In this document: positions 1 to 5,645 of the stretch, piece by piece
How positions within the stretch are numbered: the stretch's first letter is position 1
How the letters are laid out: every line of letters begins with the position of its first letter
Assembly (NCBI GenBank): GCA_017578085.1
Contig: PKQR01000109.1
Span: 1 to 7,716 of the forward strand
Length of the DNA: 7,716 nucleotides
Direction: 5' to 3'
Origin: Bacillota bacterium
GTDB lineage: Bacteria > Bacillota > Limnochordia > Limnochordales > ZCTH02-B6
Position numbers and translations under genes: made by a program
Notes under the pieces: generated by a model
Told to the model about the DNA's origin: nothing
Database searches by the model: none
What the model saw: only the letters and a program-made list of their open reading frames with translations

Positions 1-134
1 ATGTGCCCGACCTGCCACACGATGGGCGCGAGACCCCCAGGGCGAGCCGCGGCTTCATCCTCGGACACATCCTGGAGGGCCTGTTCGAGCCATTGGGCCG
101 TAAACTCCAGCTGCTTGCGGATTTCCTGCCTCAT
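1..134 (-). CDS. DinB-like family protein, N-terminal part only
   Basis: A partial gene: 44 codons from an ATG at 134-132 run off the left edge. The peptide begins MRQEIRKQLEFTAQWLEQAL and reaches IVWQVGH at residues 38-44. A first amphipathic helix followed by an 'hxWQxGH' segment is the usual start of DinB/DUF664-type four-helix proteins, in which this His is commonly a metal ligand. A strong ribosome binding site (AGGGAGGTG, 152-144) lies 9 bases upstream and decides the start. The gene follows the YbjQ-family gene by 52 bases on the same strand, so it is probably the last visible gene of the GntR/ABC operon. Known members include thiol transferases such as bacillithiol S-transferase and many proteins of unknown role; no specific activity can be assigned. 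The family call rests on only 44 residues. Confidence 0.6.
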   Translation of the reverse strand, partial: MRQEIRKQLEFTAQWLEQALQDVSEDEAAARPGGLAPIVWQVGH

Positions 135-186
135 GGGACTGAACACCTCCCTGGTACACATATCGGCGTTGGCCGTGCAGGATCCA

Positions 187-495
187 CTATCCTTTGATGC
201 GGACCGCCGTTCCGTACACCACCATTTCGGCAGCACCGGAGGTGATAGAGTTGGTTATCATGCGGATGCCGATGATCGCATTGGCCCCAAGCCGTTCCGC
301 CTCGGCGATCATGGCCTGCATGGCCTCGTCCCGCGTTTCCTCCAAAAGCTTGGCATACTCGGTGATCTCGCCGCCAACGAGCTTGCGCAGGAACGCCAAT
401 AGGTCATGGCCGACGTGGCGGGCCCGCACCCGGCTTCCCTTGACAAGCCCCAGCACTTCGTAATCGGCCCGGATATCCGTTGTCGTCAGGAGCAT
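187..495 (-). CDS. YbjQ family (UPF0145) heavy-metal-binding domain protein
   Basis: A 102-residue protein, close to the 100-110 usual for the YbjQ_1 family. Family hallmarks are a central helix with the pattern EYAKLLEETRDEAMQAM (residues 47-63), then AERLGANAIIGIR (66-78), and a C-terminal strand ending in YGTAVRI (94-100). No signal peptide or membrane segment is visible, so it is probably cytosolic. Characterised structures are pentameric; the biochemical role is not established, and the 'heavy-metal-binding' label is a family name rather than proven function. The ATG at 495-493 is preceded by GAGGAGGCGG (510-501), which supports the start. The gene begins 24 bases after the ABC permease stop, so it belongs to that operon and may be co-regulated with the transporter by the GntR repressor. 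Confidence 0.9.
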   Translation of the reverse strand: MLLTTTDIRADYEVLGLVKGSRVRARHVGHDLLAFLRKLVGGEITEYAKLLEETRDEAMQAMIAEAERLGANAIIGIRMITNSITSGAAEMVVYGTAVRIKG

Positions 496-519
496 CCAGC
501 CCGCCTCCTCGAGTTTCCA

Positions 520-1299
520 TTACGCGATGTCTCTCTTCTCCAGCCTTGCCACCGCGGCCGCCACCAGACCCGCCGCCAGTGCGACCATGACCAGCACCGG
601 CAGCCACGGAAACGCGCCGTCCCGGAACAGCGCCCGGCCCGTCATCTGCACGTACACGGAGAAGCTGCGCCAGGCGGGCACCCAGCTCGGGATAGAAAAC
701 AGCGCTGCAACCACCGCCGCCAACACGCCCGCCTTGACGGGGTCATCGAGCCGGGTGGAAACCACCAGCGCCAGGCCGTACACAAACGTCCCACCGGCCA
801 AGATGGGCACGAGCCCAGCGTAAAACGTCCACGGCACCGCATACCCGTGGGCGAGGCGACTCGTGATATCCAGCGCGAGCGTCCCCAGAAGCGCCGCCAA
901 GGCTATCCAAAGCAGGTCGGTGCCGGTTTTCGCCAGCACCACGCTCCTGCGGGTCACGGGCCGGGAAAACAGATACTGCGCCGACCCGCGGCTGAACTCG
1001 CCCGCCACCGCGCTCGACCCGAAGATGATGGCTACGACGACCACCGTCTGGTACAAGTTCTTCGCATGCCAATTGGACCAGAGGTACGTGTCCATCTGCA
1101 ACATATCCGGCGGCAGCAGCTCTTTCAAAAACTGCGGGATCCGCGTGTCCTCCAACAGTTCCCCCAACACGCCGCCGAACATCTCGTAGGCCAGGGGCAC
1201 GCTGACGCCGACCGCCATCAGTACCAGTGCGGCGATGGCAAACTTCCAGCGGCCTTCCCGGATTTCCTTAAACAACAACGCCCGCACCGCAGCGGTCAT
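520..1299 (-). CDS. ABC-2 type transporter permease
   Basis: Membrane subunit of an ABC-2 family transporter, 259 residues. About six hydrophobic segments can be seen, near residues 19-38, 82-100, 121-145, 157-182, 188-204 and 230-251. A long extracytoplasmic loop (about 40-80) lies between the first two, a common layout in this family. The segment GEFSRGSAQYLFSRPVTRRS (100-119) matches the conserved 'E-x-GT-x-x-LLS-x-PVSR' cytoplasmic coupling region that contacts the ATPase. Its ATG overlaps the stop of the upstream ATPase gene in an ATGA junction (1296-1299), implying translational coupling. A strong site AAGGGAGGT lies 8 bases upstream. With the adjacent ATPase it probably forms one ABC-2 complex in the cytoplasmic membrane. 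The substrate cannot be deduced; drug, antimicrobial peptide or Na+ export are typical for relatives. Confidence 0.9.
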   Translation of the reverse strand: MTAAVRALLFKEIREGRWKFAIAALVLMAVGVSVPLAYEMFGGVLGELLEDTRIPQFLKELLPPDMLQMDTYLWSNWHAKNLYQTVVVVAIIFGSSAVAGEFSRGSAQYLFSRPVTRRSVVLAKTGTDLLWIALAALLGTLALDITSRLAHGYAVPWTFYAGLVPILAGGTFVYGLALVVSTRLDDPVKAGVLAAVVAALFSIPSWVPAWRSFSVYVQMTGRALFRDGAFPWLPVLVMVALAAGLVAAAVARLEKRDIA

Positions 1300-2225
1300 G
1301 GGCGGGTACCTCCCTTGCCGCTGGTTTCGAAATAGAGGTCCTCGAGATTGTACTCGATGACCTCAACCACGAAGGGGTTGTACGCCTTGAGCCGGGCGAT
1401 CAGCGCGTCCACGTCGCCGCTCACCTGCAGCACATGGAGCCTCCCGTCCGCCTCGACCCGCACGACGCCCTCCCACTGGGCCAGGTCGGGCGGCGGCTCG
1501 CCTTGAAACACGACCCGGATCCGGCGCGCCGCTTCTTTGAGCGCGTCCAGGTCGCTCTCCCGCACGATGCGCCCGCCCCGCATGAACGCCACCCGGTCCG
1601 CGACCCGCTCGACCTCGTGCAGCTGGTGGGACGACATCACGACGGTTACGCCTTCCCGGGCTACGGATTTTAGGATGACGTTGAGAAAGTCCCGGCGCCG
1701 CTCAGGGTCGAGGCCCGACGTGGGCTCGTCCAAAAGCAGCAGCTCCGGCCGCTGGGCCACGGTGAGGGCCAAGGCGAGCTGGCGCTTCATTCCCTTGGAC
1801 ATCTTGGAAATCGGGACCTTGGGGGACAGGCCGAACAGGTCGAGGGTCTCCCGGAACAACGCGTCACTCCACGTGGGGTACAGCAAACGGGAGAATGCCA
1901 TCGCGTCCTCCGCCGTCATCCAGCGGAAGAGCGAGTCTTCCTCGGGCATGTAGCCCGTGCGCGCCCGGATGAGGAGGCTCTCACCCGCCGCGTCGCGGCC
2001 GAGCACCCAAGCCCGTCCGGCGGTCGGGCGCACAAGCCCTACGAGCATTTTCATCGTCGTCGACTTCCCAGCGCCGTTTGGGCCTACAAGCCCGGTGATG
2101 CTGCCTTTGGGCACCACCCAGTCGAGGCCGTCCACCGCCAACGTAGCGCCGTACCGCTTGGTCAAGCCCTCGCAGACGATGGCGGCCTCATTTGCGCGTT
2201 CGCGTGGCGTCTGCCCATCTGCCAT
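1296..2225 (-). CDS. ABC transporter ATP-binding protein (ABC-2 transporter, YtrB-like)
   Basis: A 309-residue ATPase from the ATG at 2225-2223. That start was chosen because GGGAGG sits 8 bases upstream and the ABC domain begins about 20 residues in. Upstream in-frame ATGs at 2243, 2261 and 2309 are possible but have poorer sites, and the last would overlap the GntR gene's end. Visible motifs are Walker A GPNGAGKST (48-56), signature MSKGMKRQ (142-149), Walker B and catalytic Glu in LLLLDEP (162-168), and H-loop His in SSHQ (H200). The degenerate 'SKGM' signature is normal for ABC-2 type exporter ATPases. A C-terminal region of about 80 residues follows the ABC core, as in many exporters of this type. 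It couples ATP hydrolysis to the permease encoded immediately downstream. The gene lies 76 bases after the GntR regulator and is most likely under its control. Confidence 0.93.
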   Translation of the reverse strand: MADGQTPRERANEAAIVCEGLTKRYGATLAVDGLDWVVPKGSITGLVGPNGAGKSTTMKMLVGLVRPTAGRAWVLGRDAAGESLLIRARTGYMPEEDSLFRWMTAEDAMAFSRLLYPTWSDALFRETLDLFGLSPKVPISKMSKGMKRQLALALTVAQRPELLLLDEPTSGLDPERRRDFLNVILKSVAREGVTVVMSSHQLHEVERVADRVAFMRGGRIVRESDLDALKEAARRIRVVFQGEPPPDLAQWEGVVRVEADGRLHVLQVSGDVDALIARLKAYNPFVVEVIEYNLEDLYFETSGKGGTRP

Positions 2226-2301
2226 TGTTTCCGCCTCCCTCATGCCGGGCTCTTCCTTCATGTAGGCTGGCTTCCCGCCTCTCAGACCGCCTTCCCCGGT
2301 C

Positions 2302-2703
2302 TCAAGCATTTCCGCCGCCGCCGCCGGTTTGACCGGCCACGGCCGCCCTGACCGTCTCCATAATCTCCTCATCGGTGAACCCCAGGGCCCGGGCTTCCGC
2401 CACCATCACCTCGACGACGGCCGCCAGGCGCCGGCGCCGCTCCGCTGCGGGCATGGGCGGGCTTTTCGCAGCCTTGACGTAGGTGCCCCGCCCGGGCGTC
2501 GTCTCGATAAACCCCGCCCGCTCCAGCTCCCGGTACGCCCGGGCAACCGTGTTTGGATTGATGGTCAGCGCCAAGGCGAGCTCCCGCACGGTGGGCAAAC
2601 GGTCCCCTTCCTGCAGCACGCCCGCGGCGATGGCGGTTTTCACCTGCTGCTCAAGCTGGACGTAAATGGGCACACCAGAGTGTGGGTTGACATGCCATTT
2701 CAC
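2302..2703 (-). CDS. GntR family transcriptional regulator, YtrA subfamily
   Basis: A 133-residue DNA-binding protein. Residues 11-77 form a GntR-type winged helix with the diagnostic run LPTVRELALALTINPNTVAR (36-55) followed by YRELERAGFIETTPGRGTYV (57-76). The C-terminal domain is only about 55 residues, mostly helical, too short for the FadR or UTRA effector domains; this is the YtrA-subfamily architecture. Such regulators typically head and repress operons of ABC transporters, which is exactly the context here. The start is GTG at 2703-2701, supported by GAGGGCG about 8 bases upstream and by the family's 'PIYxQL' N-terminus. The C-terminus ends in a Gly-rich tail. It probably binds the palindromes at 2788-2818, giving autoregulation; the inducing ligand or stress is unknown. 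Confidence 0.93.
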   Translation of the reverse strand: MKWHVNPHSGVPIYVQLEQQVKTAIAAGVLQEGDRLPTVRELALALTINPNTVARAYRELERAGFIETTPGRGTYVKAAKSPPMPAAERRRRLAAVVEVMVAEARALGFTDEEIMETVRAAVAGQTGGGGGNA

Positions 2704-2787
2704 CGGTTTCGCCCTCGCTAAAGACCGTAGAGACTCAACACGCGCCAGCAGGACAAGGAATGCGTCTTACCACAACTGCTCCTTGCC

Positions 2788-2803
2788 TGTACCATATCGT
2801 ACA
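2788..2803. promoter_or_regulatory. Second, near-perfect palindrome, possible auxiliary operator
   Basis: TGTACCATATCGTACA is a 16-base palindrome with a single mismatched pair. Its centre is 16 bases from the centre of the neighbouring perfect palindrome, about one and a half helix turns. Both dyads share TGTA...TACA arms but with different inner spacing (8 versus 4 bases). It lies in the transcribed leader and could be a second repressor site or part of a composite operator. Confidence 0.4.
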
Positions 2804-2804
2804 T

Positions 2805-2818
2805 TTGTATTAATACAA
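2805..2818. promoter_or_regulatory. Perfect palindromic operator for the GntR/YtrA-type repressor
   Basis: TTGTATTAATACAA is a perfect 14-base palindrome covering the end of the -10 element and the likely transcription start. It contains GT-N6-AC, agreeing with the general GT...AC dyad of GntR-family operators. Position and symmetry make it the best candidate binding site for the regulator encoded just downstream. The assignment is inferred from sequence and context. Confidence 0.65.
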
Positions 2819-2845
2819 TATCACATTCTAGGGCGTGTGTGTCAA
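2817..2845 (-). promoter_or_regulatory. Probable sigma-A-type promoter of the GntR/ABC operon
   Basis: Read on the minus strand, a perfect -35 hexamer TTGACA (2845-2840) is followed after 17 bases by GATATT (2822-2817), a 4/6 match to the -10 consensus. Transcription would start near 2810, leaving a leader of about 107 bases before the GTG of the GntR gene. The region is AT-rich compared with its surroundings. The -10 end overlaps the first palindromic operator, so repressor binding would block RNA polymerase. Alternative -10 registers shifted by one or two bases are possible. Confidence 0.65.
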
Positions 2846-2930
2846 GCACGCCACTGTTTAGTCATCAGCAGGGAAGCGCTTCGCGATACGGGAATAAGCA
2901 CCACAATCAAGAGAGAACGGCTGCCGGTCG

Positions 2931-2959
2931 TTGGGCGCTCAATCGGGGTTGATTATTGT
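2931..2959 (+). promoter_or_regulatory. Weak candidate promoter for the DNA methyltransferase gene
   Basis: TTGGGC (2931-2936) and TATTGT (2954-2959) are separated by 17 bases, matching 3/6 and 4/6 consensus positions. A start near 2966 would give a leader of about 58 bases containing the hairpin at 3000-3019, which fits the ATG at 3024 as the translation start. The match is weak and could be chance. Confidence 0.25.
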
Positions 2960-2999
2960 GAAGGTCTGCGCACATCAGTTGCCCCTGCTCTCCACTAAG

Positions 3000-3019
3000 A
3001 CGGACCCCGACGGGTCCGT
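3000..3019 (+). promoter_or_regulatory. Perfect 8-bp stem-loop four bases before the methyltransferase start codon
   Basis: ACGGACCC (3000-3007) and GGGTCCGT (3012-3019) are exact inverted repeats around a 4-base loop. The hairpin ends four bases before ATG 3024 and occupies the place where a ribosome binding site would be; no clear purine-rich site is visible. It has no T-run, so it is not an ordinary intrinsic terminator. It may limit translation of the methyltransferase or be an operator for methyltransferase autoregulation. If the true start is upstream, it lies inside coding sequence. Confidence 0.4.
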
Positions 3020-3023
3020 GGCC

Positions 3024-3827
3024 ATGGGGACAAAGCCGGCACGTCGGATAGGCCCGCTAAAGCCGATTCTGAAGTGGGCAGGCGGCAAACGCTGGTTAGT
3101 TCCCGAGCTGCGTCGAATCTGGAAATATCACTCTCATCGTCGTCTGGTCGAACCGATGTGTGGCGGTCTGGCTGTCACGTTGGGATTAATGCCAGCGCGT
3201 GCGCTGCTCAACGATGTTAACCCTCATCTTGTCAACTTTTACCGTTGGGTGAAGGCTGGGCTCACCTTCACTCTGCCCATGCGAAACGAGTCGGCAATGT
3301 ACTACGAATACCGGCGTCGATTCAACGAGCTGATACGCGAGGGCAAGGCCGACACCAGCGAGGCTGCCCAAATCTTCTACTACCTGAACCGCACGGGGTA
3401 CAACGGACTGTGCCGGTTTAACCGCCGCGGCGAGTTCAACGTGCCATTCGGAAGGTACAAGCGTATCAACTACGAACCCGACCTCTCCCCATACCAGCGC
3501 GCATTCGCCAATTGGGAGTTCCGCGTCGGGGACTTCGCCACTGTGCCCCTCGAACCCGGCGATTTCGTTTACGCGGATCCCCCTTACGACGTTGAGTTCA
3601 CGCAATACGCCAAGGACGGATTCAGTTGGGACGATCAAGTACGCCTGGTGGAATGGCTAGCCGCCCATCCAGGACCAGTCGTGCTTTCCAATCAGGCGAC
3701 CAAGCGTATCGTCTCCCTGTACGAGCGCTTCGGATTTGAACTGCGGTTTCTAGATGCGCCGCGCATGATCAGCTGTAATGGAGACCGAACGCGGGCAGTA
3801 GAAGTTCTGGCACTAAAAGGGGTTTGA
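3024..3827 (+). CDS. D12-class DNA adenine (N6) methyltransferase, Dam/M.DpnII-like
   Basis: A 267-residue enzyme that transfers a methyl group from S-adenosylmethionine to adenine N6 in a short DNA target. The order is that of class alpha enzymes: AdoMet-binding motif KWAGGKRWL (17-25), motif I VEPMCGGLAV (42-51), the conserved LNRTGYNGLCRFNRRGEFN block (121-139), a central target-recognition region, and catalytic DPPY (185-188). Length is normal for the family (about 260-285), and no key residue is missing. The ATG at 3024 places 16 residues before KWAGGK, as usual. In-frame alternatives are TTG 2931, GTG 2958 and GTG 3018; none has a strong ribosome binding site. Its GC content is visibly lower than in the flanking operons, suggesting horizontal acquisition. 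Four bases downstream lies a fragment resembling a restriction endonuclease, so this was probably the modification half of a type II system. GATC is the commonest target of this class but is not proven here. Confidence 0.93.
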   Translation: MGTKPARRIGPLKPILKWAGGKRWLVPELRRIWKYHSHRRLVEPMCGGLAVTLGLMPARALLNDVNPHLVNFYRWVKAGLTFTLPMRNESAMYYEYRRRFNELIREGKADTSEAAQIFYYLNRTGYNGLCRFNRRGEFNVPFGRYKRINYEPDLSPYQRAFANWEFRVGDFATVPLEPGDFVYADPPYDVEFTQYAKDGFSWDDQVRLVEWLAAHPGPVVLSNQATKRIVSLYERFGFELRFLDAPRMISCNGDRTRAVEVLALKGV

Positions 3828-3831
3828 GCCA

Positions 3832-4035
3832 TTGTCTCGGGATACTCGCACCGGCCAAATTCTGGAACGAATGGTGTTGCCGGCCCTGGAGGGTGGCGGG
3901 TACAGCTACATGATCTCACGGGATGACCCGTTGCACGCTCTGTTCGATGGAATCCATCCACCTTTCCAAGCCCGGTATCCGCTTGCCACATCCACGCCAA
4001 GGCTCATCCACCAAGCTGCTAGTCCTGATCCGTGA
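3832..4035 (+). pseudogene. Truncated remnant of a probable type II restriction endonuclease
   Basis: An open frame of 67 codons begins at TTG 3832, four bases after the methyltransferase stop, with AAGGGG about 10 bases upstream. Its first 28 residues include TGQILERMVLPALEGGGYSY. From memory of the family, this resembles the N-terminus of PD-(D/E)XK-type endonucleases that accompany DNA methyltransferases, where the same 'ILExMVxPALxxGGYxY' run opens the protein. In those proteins a Gly-rich stretch and the catalytic D...(D/E)XK residues follow. Here the sequence after residue 28 does not look like them, and the frame stops at 67 residues instead of the 150-250 expected of a complete enzyme. 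I see no catalytic motif in the remaining frames up to 4164. Interpretation: a nuclease gene disrupted by deletion or rearrangement near 3915. It could instead be an unrelated small protein. Confidence 0.5.
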
Positions 4036-4164
4036 ACACCTCACGCGGCACAACGGATGGCACACGCCTGCTGCAGGCTTCAACCTGCTTACACAGGCAA
4101 CAGGAGTTTCGCGACAAATGCATAAAAATTGATCGAAATCGTTGCCTTGGGAGGCTGAGCCCCC
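3918..4164 (+). other. Unassigned stretch between the nuclease remnant and the ECF operon
   Basis: The remnant's frame continues to 4035 without recognisable similarity. Two other short open frames (3923-4132 and 4032-4250) show no motif I recognise and have no good ribosome binding site. The last part (4036-4164) is leader DNA for the ECF operon, with a cluster of complementary CCTGC/GCAGG segments and an AT-rich patch (4117-4138). No convincing promoter or named riboswitch could be identified. The stretch probably contains the breakpoint of the lost nuclease gene. Confidence 0.45.
4066..4104 (+). promoter_or_regulatory. Cluster of mutually exclusive short hairpins in the ECF operon leader
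   Basis: GCCTG (4066-4070) pairs with CAGGC (4074-4078). GCAGG (4073-4077) pairs with CCTGC (4084-4088), and CCTG (4084-4087) pairs with CAGG at 4094-4097 or 4101-4104. The middle segments can therefore pair either left or right, the kind of alternative folding seen in attenuators. The stems are only 4-5 bp, and no terminator T-run follows, so function is uncertain. It does not match the TPP, cobalamin, FMN, folate or preQ1 riboswitch cores I know. Confidence 0.2.
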
Positions 4165-4779
4165 ATGTCTGCACAGAGGAAAACAAGCCCGTGGTCCATG
4201 CAGTTTTCCACGTTGACCATCGTGCTGATTCCCGTCGCTATCGGCATTAACTATGTGGGCAAGCTCATCGCGGCAGCCCTCAAGTTGCCGCTGTGGCTTG
4301 ACTCCATTGGCACTGTGCTGGCGGCCATGCTGGCCGGGCCCTGGGTCGGGGCCATCTCCGGTGCCGCCAACAACGTCATATTCGGCCTGACCGCCGATCC
4401 GATTTCCTTCTGGTACCTCATCACCAGCATCGCTATCGGCTTCGTCGTCGGCTACCTGGCCTTCACCGGCTGGGTTTCCTCCTTCGGCCGCGCTGTCGCG
4501 CTGGGCTTCATCGTCGGCATCGTGGCCACGGTGGTGTCGACGCCCATCAACGTCATCCTGTGGGAAGGCCAGACCGGCAACGTCTGGGGCGACGCCCTCT
4601 ACGCGTACCTCGTCGGCAACGGGTGGCCCATCTGGCTCGCTTCCTTCTTAGACGAGCTGGTCGTGGACATCCCGGACAAGCTGGCCACCGTAATCGTCTC
4701 CTACCTGATCCTCCGGGCCTTGCCCGAGCGCCTGGCCAGCTTGTTTGCAGGCGGCAGGGACCAGGTGGAGAGACTGTAA
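4165..4779 (+). CDS. ECF transporter S component (substrate-binding membrane subunit), substrate unknown
   Basis: A 204-residue integral membrane protein that would capture a vitamin-like or other small nutrient and deliver it through the ECF module encoded next. About six hydrophobic segments are visible, near residues 15-33, 48-72, 82-100, 107-131, 143-165 and 172-188. The typical S-component signature is LPLWLDSIGTVLAAMLAGPW (41-60), followed by VGAISGAANNVIFGL (61-75), with many small residues for packing against the T subunit. The ATG is preceded by GGGAGG (4149-4154), 10 bases away. The gene is first in a S-T-A-A operon, so this is a dedicated (group I) transporter rather than one sharing a common module. 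The family is of the 'energy-coupling factor substrate-specific component' type. No residue pattern identifies the ligand, and no biosynthetic gene nearby helps. Confidence 0.85.
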   Translation: MSAQRKTSPWSMQFSTLTIVLIPVAIGINYVGKLIAAALKLPLWLDSIGTVLAAMLAGPWVGAISGAANNVIFGLTADPISFWYLITSIAIGFVVGYLAFTGWVSSFGRAVALGFIVGIVATVVSTPINVILWEGQTGNVWGDALYAYLVGNGWPIWLASFLDELVVDIPDKLATVIVSYLILRALPERLASLFAGGRDQVERL

Positions 4780-4865
4780 CTTACGGGACCGACCTAGCTT
4801 TTGTCGGGAAAACTGTAGCACGGGCGATCTGTTGCTCAAGCGGGCTTTCGTAAGGACCAGACCTC

Positions 4866-5636
4866 ATGCGAGTGAGCCTGTACGTCCCGGCCGATACGTG
4901 GCTGCACCGGCTGGACCCCATGACGAAGCTCTTGATGGCGGCCGCCGGCGTCGCCCTGACTTTCGTCCTGGCCAGGATCGAAAGCGGCGCCGTCCTGTGG
5001 GCCATCTTCTTCACGGTCCTCGGCACGGGCCGTGTCTTGCGCCAGGCGGGGTCGGTCTTCGCCGGCGTAGGGATCATCGCGGCCACTTTTCTCATCGTCC
5101 AGGGGCTGGTGCACCCTACCAATGCGACACCGCTCATCATCTTGGGGCCGGTCGTGTTTTATAAAGAGGGCCTGCTCATCGGGCTGCGCCTTGCGCTGCG
5201 GCTGTACAACATCCTGTCGGCCACCCTCGTGCTCGTGCTGGCCACCAATCCGGCCGACCTGACCGAGGCGCTGGTGCGCCGGGGCGCGCCAGCGCGCCTC
5301 GGCTACGTCATCATGTCGGTCCTGCAGATCATCCCGACCATGGTCGCGCAGTCCGCCGCCATCGCCGACGCCCAGCGCTCCCGGGGCATGGAAACCGAGG
5401 GCAGTCTCTGGGTCCGGGTGAAGGCTTTCCTGCCGCTCATGGGGCCGCTGGTCACCAGTTCCCTCATCGCCACCGAGGAGCGGGCGCTGGCGCTGGAGGT
5501 GCGCGGCTTTGGCTCAAGCGCCAGGCCGACCTTCCTCAAGCCGGAAGTCCGGCCGCCCCACGCCGGGCTCGTCCGGATTATGTGCGTCCTGACGCTGGCC
5601 GCAGGTGTTGCCGGGCGCCTGTTGCTTGGATGGTGA
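4866..5636 (+). CDS. ECF transporter T component (CbiQ/EcfT family transmembrane protein)
   Basis: The 256-residue energy-coupling transmembrane subunit that links the S component to the two ATPases. The N-terminus has the usual 'LHRLDPMTKLLM' segment (13-24), followed by hydrophobic helices near 23-38, 42-55, 65-82, 104-127 and 238-254. The two cytoplasmic coupling helices carry the diagnostic Arg-Gly signatures, SRG (172-174, in AQRSRGMET) and VRG (212-214, in ALEVRGFGS). These insert into grooves of the ATPases. AAGGA lies about 10 bases before the ATG at 4866. It starts 86 bases after the S gene and ends 9 bases before the first ATPase gene, consistent with one transcript. Confidence 0.92.
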   Translation: MRVSLYVPADTWLHRLDPMTKLLMAAAGVALTFVLARIESGAVLWAIFFTVLGTGRVLRQAGSVFAGVGIIAATFLIVQGLVHPTNATPLIILGPVVFYKEGLLIGLRLALRLYNILSATLVLVLATNPADLTEALVRRGAPARLGYVIMSVLQIIPTMVAQSAAIADAQRSRGMETEGSLWVRVKAFLPLMGPLVTSSLIATEERALALEVRGFGSSARPTFLKPEVRPPHAGLVRIMCVLTLAAGVAGRLLLGW

Positions 5637-5645
5637 AACGCCGCT

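Larger units (their letters stand above)
2704..3023. other. Divergent intergenic region between the GntR/ABC operon and the methyltransferase gene
   Basis: About 320 bases hold no convincing gene. The left half contains the minus-strand promoter and two palindromes described separately. The right half (2850-3023) contains a short palindrome GAAGCGCTTC (2873-2882), a weak plus-strand promoter candidate (2931-2959) and a GC-rich hairpin (3000-3019) just before the methyltransferase ATG. The methyltransferase reading frame stays open back to a TTG at 2931, so part of this stretch would be coding if an upstream start were used. Confidence 0.6.

Noticed and set aside
142..149. No meaningful feature at these bases; considered only the non-LSGGQ signature (MSKGMKRQ, residues 142-149) of the ABC-2 ATPase encoded at 1296-2225 as an anomaly.
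   Set aside because: 'SKGM' variants are normal in ABC-2 exporter ATPases, so unlike the ECF ATPase case it is not notable.
406..1335. A 309-codon plus-strand open frame.
   Set aside because: It lies opposite the ABC permease, is rich in Arg, His, Gln and Pro as expected of a GC-rich antisense frame, and matches no family.
2873..2882. Palindrome GAAGCGCTTC.
   Set aside because: Ten bases, no loop and no promoter nearby; likely by chance.
4117..4138. AT-rich patch considered as a -10 region for the ECF operon.
   Set aside because: No acceptable -35 hexamer at 16-18 bases upstream, so a promoter could not be supported.
4066..4164. ECF leader considered as a known vitamin riboswitch.
   Set aside because: None of the conserved core sequences of TPP, FMN, cobalamin, folate or preQ1 riboswitches were seen.
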